Assembly: GCA_963727495.1 (NCBI GenBank)
Contig: CAVSGQ010000006.1
Span: forward strand, 372,001 to 436,000
Direction of reading: 5' to 3'
Source: Actinophytocola sp963727495
Lineage (GTDB): Bacteria; Actinomycetota; Actinomycetes; Mycobacteriales; Pseudonocardiaceae
Length of the DNA: 64,000 bases
Part shown: positions 61,826 to 64,000 of the stretch, one piece after another
Position numbering within the stretch: position 1 is the stretch's first letter
Layout of the letters: the number at the start of each line of letters is the position of its first letter
Position numbers and translations under genes: made by a program
The notes under the pieces: model-generated
The model's database searches: none
Told to the model about the DNA's origin: nothing
The model's input: the letters and a program-made list of their open reading frames with translations, nothing else

Positions 61826-62151
61826 TCCTGACTGCTGCGCCGGCGGCCCTATGCCCCACCGATTCTTCCCGTTCCGGTGGGTCCAGCACCGTGAAGACCA
61901 CTGTAGTCGCCCAGCCTGTCGCTCTCAGTACCACTTACGGCTGGGTGCGGCGGCCCTTCAACGACGTAATCATCGTCGTACGGGACAACGTGCGGGAATC
62001 GGCAAGGATTCCGCTGTATGCCGGTTCTGTGTCGCTGTCCGCTGAACGCGAACACCACCTGTCCGGGTGGTCACACCGGCTCGCCACGGACCCGTCCCGA
62101 TCGTTAAGGTAAGGCATACCTCACCTTCGATCGGCGGAGCGGAGATCGCTC
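61826..62151. other. Divergent control region between clpC and the FhuF-like gene
   Basis: This 326-bp gap is the only place for the clpC promoter on the minus strand. It contains the palindrome ACGACGTAATCATCGTCGT (61961-61979, 6-bp arms) near the middle and, at its right end, the iron box listed separately. Small in-frame segments here are not convincing genes. No ClgR-type box was confirmed by eye. Confidence 0.5.
62104..62127 (+). promoter_or_regulatory. IdeR/DmdR-type iron box
   Basis: The core AAGGTAAGGCATACCTCACC closely follows the actinobacterial iron-box consensus (TTAGGTTAGGCTAACCTAA), with a paired AGGT/ACCT half-site structure. It lies 24 bp before the FhuF-like start, so iron-replete repression by an IdeR/DmdR1 protein is likely. 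Confidence 0.75.
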
Positions 62152-62967
62152 ATGCGGAGCACCACGGGCCTACAGCTCGTGACCGGCACCCGGCGGGACG
62201 GCCTCGCCGAGTCGGTGGCGCGCGCGTCGTCGAGGCAGGTCAGGACCTCGCTGCGGGTGGGGCTGCCGGACGATGCCGCCGACTGGGTGAACTGTGGGCG
62301 ACTACTCTCGGACACCGCGGGCTTCGCCGCCTGGCGGTCCTCGCTCGCCGGCTGGCTCGACGAGCGGTACGGCGAGGCACCCGAGCGGACGACCGCCGGC
62401 TATGTGATGACGTGGTACCTCGGCGTGCCGGGCTACCTGGCGGCGCTGCTGTTCCACCACGAGCGGCGGGTGCCGTCGCTGCGGCCGGAGCATCTCGCCT
62501 TCCGCACGGCTCGACCACGGCCCCACCCCGAGTCGATCGCCCTGCTAGACACGCGGTTCGTCTGCCTGCCCGAGGACCCGGCGGCGGGCACCCCGGCGGC
62601 GACCGTGGTGCCGGACGAGCGGGCGCTGGCGGCGGTGCTGCGGGGCCGGTTCACCGCGCACGCGGCGCGGTTCGTCGCGGCGTACTCGCCCCTGGTGCGG
62701 TTCGGCCGGCACACCCTGTGGGCGGCGGCGACGGACGCGCTGGACGACTCGATGCTGCTGGCCGGCCGGTACGGCGGCGACGAGGGCGCGGGCGTGGTGG
62801 ACGCCGCGCTGCTGCTGCCGGAGCGGCTGGGCCCGCTGACGTCCGGCTCGACGATGCGCCCGGCGGGCGGCGGCTGGACCCGGCGGCGGGAGAGCTGCTG
62901 CTTCCACTACCTCCTCGACCAGGGCGAGGGCCCCTGCTCGACCTGCCCCCGAGTCGTCCCCAGATAA
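62152..62967 (+). CDS. FhuF-like (2Fe-2S)-binding protein (ferric siderophore reductase-type)
   Basis: The 271-residue protein ends with the FhuF C-terminal cluster motif WTRRRESCCFHYLLDQGEGPCSTC, i.e. CC-x9-to-11-C-x2-C ligands for a [2Fe-2S] centre. The N-terminal part (SLRVGLPDDAADWVNCGRLLSD...AYSPLVRFGRHTLWAAATDAL) is the usual actinobacterial FhuF-like region. Such proteins reduce ferric siderophores in the cytoplasm to release iron. The iron box upstream agrees. ATG 62152 has GGAG upstream. No siderophore transport gene is visible. Confidence 0.85.
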   Translation: MRSTTGLQLVTGTRRDGLAESVARASSRQVRTSLRVGLPDDAADWVNCGRLLSDTAGFAAWRSSLAGWLDERYGEAPERTTAGYVMTWYLGVPGYLAALLFHHERRVPSLRPEHLAFRTARPRPHPESIALLDTRFVCLPEDPAAGTPAATVVPDERALAAVLRGRFTAHAARFVAAYSPLVRFGRHTLWAAATDALDDSMLLAGRYGGDEGAGVVDAALLLPERLGPLTSGSTMRPAGGGWTRRRESCCFHYLLDQGEGPCSTCPRVVPR

Positions 62968-62969
62968 CC

Positions 62970-63222
62970 CGCGAGTCCAACCCTCCGAACCCGCGTGTCC
63001 AACCCTCCGGACCCCCGAGTCCAACCCTCTGGACTCCCGAACCCCGTCCTGAACGTCGGACACGCGGGTCCTGAACGTCGGACTCGCGGGTCCTGAACGT
63101 CGGACCGCGGGTCCTGGGCGTCGGACTCGCGGGTCCTGGGCGTTGGACTCGCGGGTCCTGGGCGTTGGACACGCGGGGGCGGGGCGGGGGACTCGCGGGG
63201 CCGGGGCGGGGGACTCGCGGGG
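62970..63222. repeat. 22-nt tandem repeat array in inverted arms, locus 2
   Basis: The left arm (62970-63042) has three units (GCGAGTCCAACCCTCCGAAC, then GCGTGTCC and CCGAGTCC variants). The right arm (63050-63222) has about seven to eight reverse-oriented units of GGACTCGCGGGTCCTGAACG type, degrading at its end. The first 55 bp match locus 1 (36779-36833) with only a few changes. It fills the convergent gap between the FhuF-like gene and the ArsR-like gene and could help terminate both. Confidence 0.75.
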
Positions 63223-64000
63223 TCAGTCGTCGGGGGTGCCGGTGAGGGCGTCGCCGAGCGGGGTGCGGCGGTAGAGGACGGAGCGGCCGGCGCGGGCGCG
63301 GCTGACCAGGCCCGCCCGGAGCAGGACGGCCAGGTGGTCGCCCACCGCGCCCGGGGTCAGGTGCAGGGTCGCGGCCAGCTGGGTGGTGCTCGCCGGTTCG
63401 GCCAGGCCGGCCAGGACCCGGGCCCGGGAACGGCCCAGCAGGTCGGCCAGCGCGGGCGGCGACGGCCCGGGGGCGGGTTCGAGCAGCGCCGCCGTGCCGC
63501 GGGCCGGGTAGATCAGCGCGCGCGGCCACGGCGGATCGGTGTACACCGCGACCTTCGGCCACACGAACACCGACGGCACGAACAGCAGCCCGCGTCCGGC
63601 CAGGTCGACCTCCTGGTCGATCCGGGAACCCACGTGGATGACACCGTCGTGCCAGCTGACCTTGCGGTGCAGGCCGGCCAGCGCGGCCGTCCAGCCGCCG
63701 CGGCTGAGCAGGCCGGCACGGTGCACGACGTCCCGCTCGCAGACCGCCCGGACGGCCGGCCAGTCCGCGCCGACGAGCTCGTGCCACGCGGTCTCCAGCG
63801 TGTCCGCGAGGATCTCGACCACCGCGGGGTCGCGCAGGATCGCGAGCACCCGCTCGTCGGTGGACGGCTCGCGGCGCAGGCATTCGGCGATCTCCCGCCG
63901 CGCCACCCCGAGCGGTGTGGCACGGACCGCGGCGAGGTCGTCGGCGATGGTCTGCGCGAGGCTCGCGGGCGGGGGCGCGACGAACGCCGCGCCGTAGCGC
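63223..64000 (-). CDS. DUF5937/ArsR-type winged-helix regulator, 5' end beyond the window
   Basis: The readable part (about 258 codons) has an N-terminal effector-like domain (GARREIAECLRREPSTDERVLAILRDPAVVEILADTLETAWHELVG and VGSRIDQEVDLAGRGLLFVPSVF) and a C-terminal ArsR-type winged helix (ARVLAGLAEPASTTQLAATLHLTPGAVGDHLAVLLRAGLVSRARAGRSVLYRRT). This DUF5937-HTH architecture is common in actinobacteria. The frame remains open to the window edge (PPPASLAQTIADDLAAVRATPLG precedes GTG 63906), so the N-terminus is missing here. The target is unknown. Confidence 0.8.
   Translation of the reverse strand, partial: RYGAAFVAPPPASLAQTIADDLAAVRATPLGVARREIAECLRREPSTDERVLAILRDPAVVEILADTLETAWHELVGADWPAVRAVCERDVVHRAGLLSRGGWTAALAGLHRKVSWHDGVIHVGSRIDQEVDLAGRGLLFVPSVFVWPKVAVYTDPPWPRALIYPARGTAALLEPAPGPSPPALADLLGRSRARVLAGLAEPASTTQLAATLHLTPGAVGDHLAVLLRAGLVSRARAGRSVLYRRTPLGDALTGTPDD

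Noticed and set aside
62970..63222. Possible CRISPR array or coding tandem repeat
   Set aside because: Same 22-nt units as at 36.8 kb; no spacers, period not divisible by three, and any frame through it is interrupted or differs between copies.

Overview
The window is very G+C-rich, uses GTG (and some TTG) starts freely, and carries gene sets typical of actinobacteria. These include CarD, ClpC1-type ClpC, a DevR/DevS-type two-component pair, SARP/AfsR and LAL regulators, and an SSI-type protease inhibitor. The order rlmB-cysS-ispF-ispD-carD-lpqE-radA ... membrane protein-carbonic anhydrase-mutY ... alpha/beta hydrolase-amidase-clpC matches the M. tuberculosis Rv3579c-Rv3596c neighbourhood. 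Together with the ectoine genes and the intergenic repeat families, this suggests a filamentous mycolata relative, most likely Pseudonocardiaceae (Amycolatopsis-like). The genus is an inference.

Layout. 1-2.5 kb: amino-sugar genes (SIS isomerase, HxlR regulator, GlcNAc-type kinase), ending in a 168-bp palindromic MITE-like element. 2.6-7.4 kb: PP2C phosphatase, DUF3159 membrane protein, SGNH hydrolase and an AfsR-type regulator. 7.4-14.1 kb: an ectABCD operon on the minus strand with a divergent DevR-type response regulator. Related repeats in opposite orientation bracket this block, and a frame-disrupted DevS-type kinase follows. 14.3-23.7 kb: small accessory genes (Gmad2 protein, PPOX, TetR, NTF2-like, hydratase, EamA, aldo-keto reductase, RpiB-like, GNAT, SSI-type inhibitor, a truncated acyl-AMP-ligase-like protein, metallophosphoesterase, ArsR). 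23.7-29.4 kb: trehalose synthesis (otsA and an otsB-GH15 fusion) and a ThrE exporter, followed by tRNA-Thr. 29.7-38.4 kb: LAL regulator, DUF4242 and a secreted partner, MscS-like channel, YCII/ECF42 sigma pair and a P450, with a 22-nt repeat array. 38.4-50.2 kb: the conserved housekeeping block radA-lpqE-carD-ispD-ispF-cysS-rlmB, then MBOAT, DUF445 and a zinc/manganese ABC importer with a Zur-like box. 50.3-62 kb: LacI regulator, membrane protein, carbonic anhydrase, mutY, Tat-exported amidase, 2H phosphoesterase, hydrolase, M1 peptidase, EEP-family protein and clpC. 62-64 kb: an iron-box-controlled FhuF-like protein, a second 22-nt repeat array and a regulator cut by the window edge.

How the genes fit together. 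Two compatible-solute systems, ectoine/hydroxyectoine and trehalose, point to osmotic or desiccation stress. Metal homeostasis is represented by the Zur-like and IdeR/DmdR-like sites. The isoprenoid genes ispD and ispF sit in the CarD transcription block.

Caveats. Several genes show single-base frame disruptions: devS-like, the ECF42 sigma factor, the LacI regulator, and above all cysS plus the 5' part of rlmB, with more than a dozen in 1.4 kb. The intact proteins are readable once the extra or missing bases are corrected, and cysS is essential, so consensus error is the first explanation for that cluster. The extra bases lie strikingly often exactly between codons. No phage, transposase, CRISPR array or secondary-metabolite megasynthase gene was seen.
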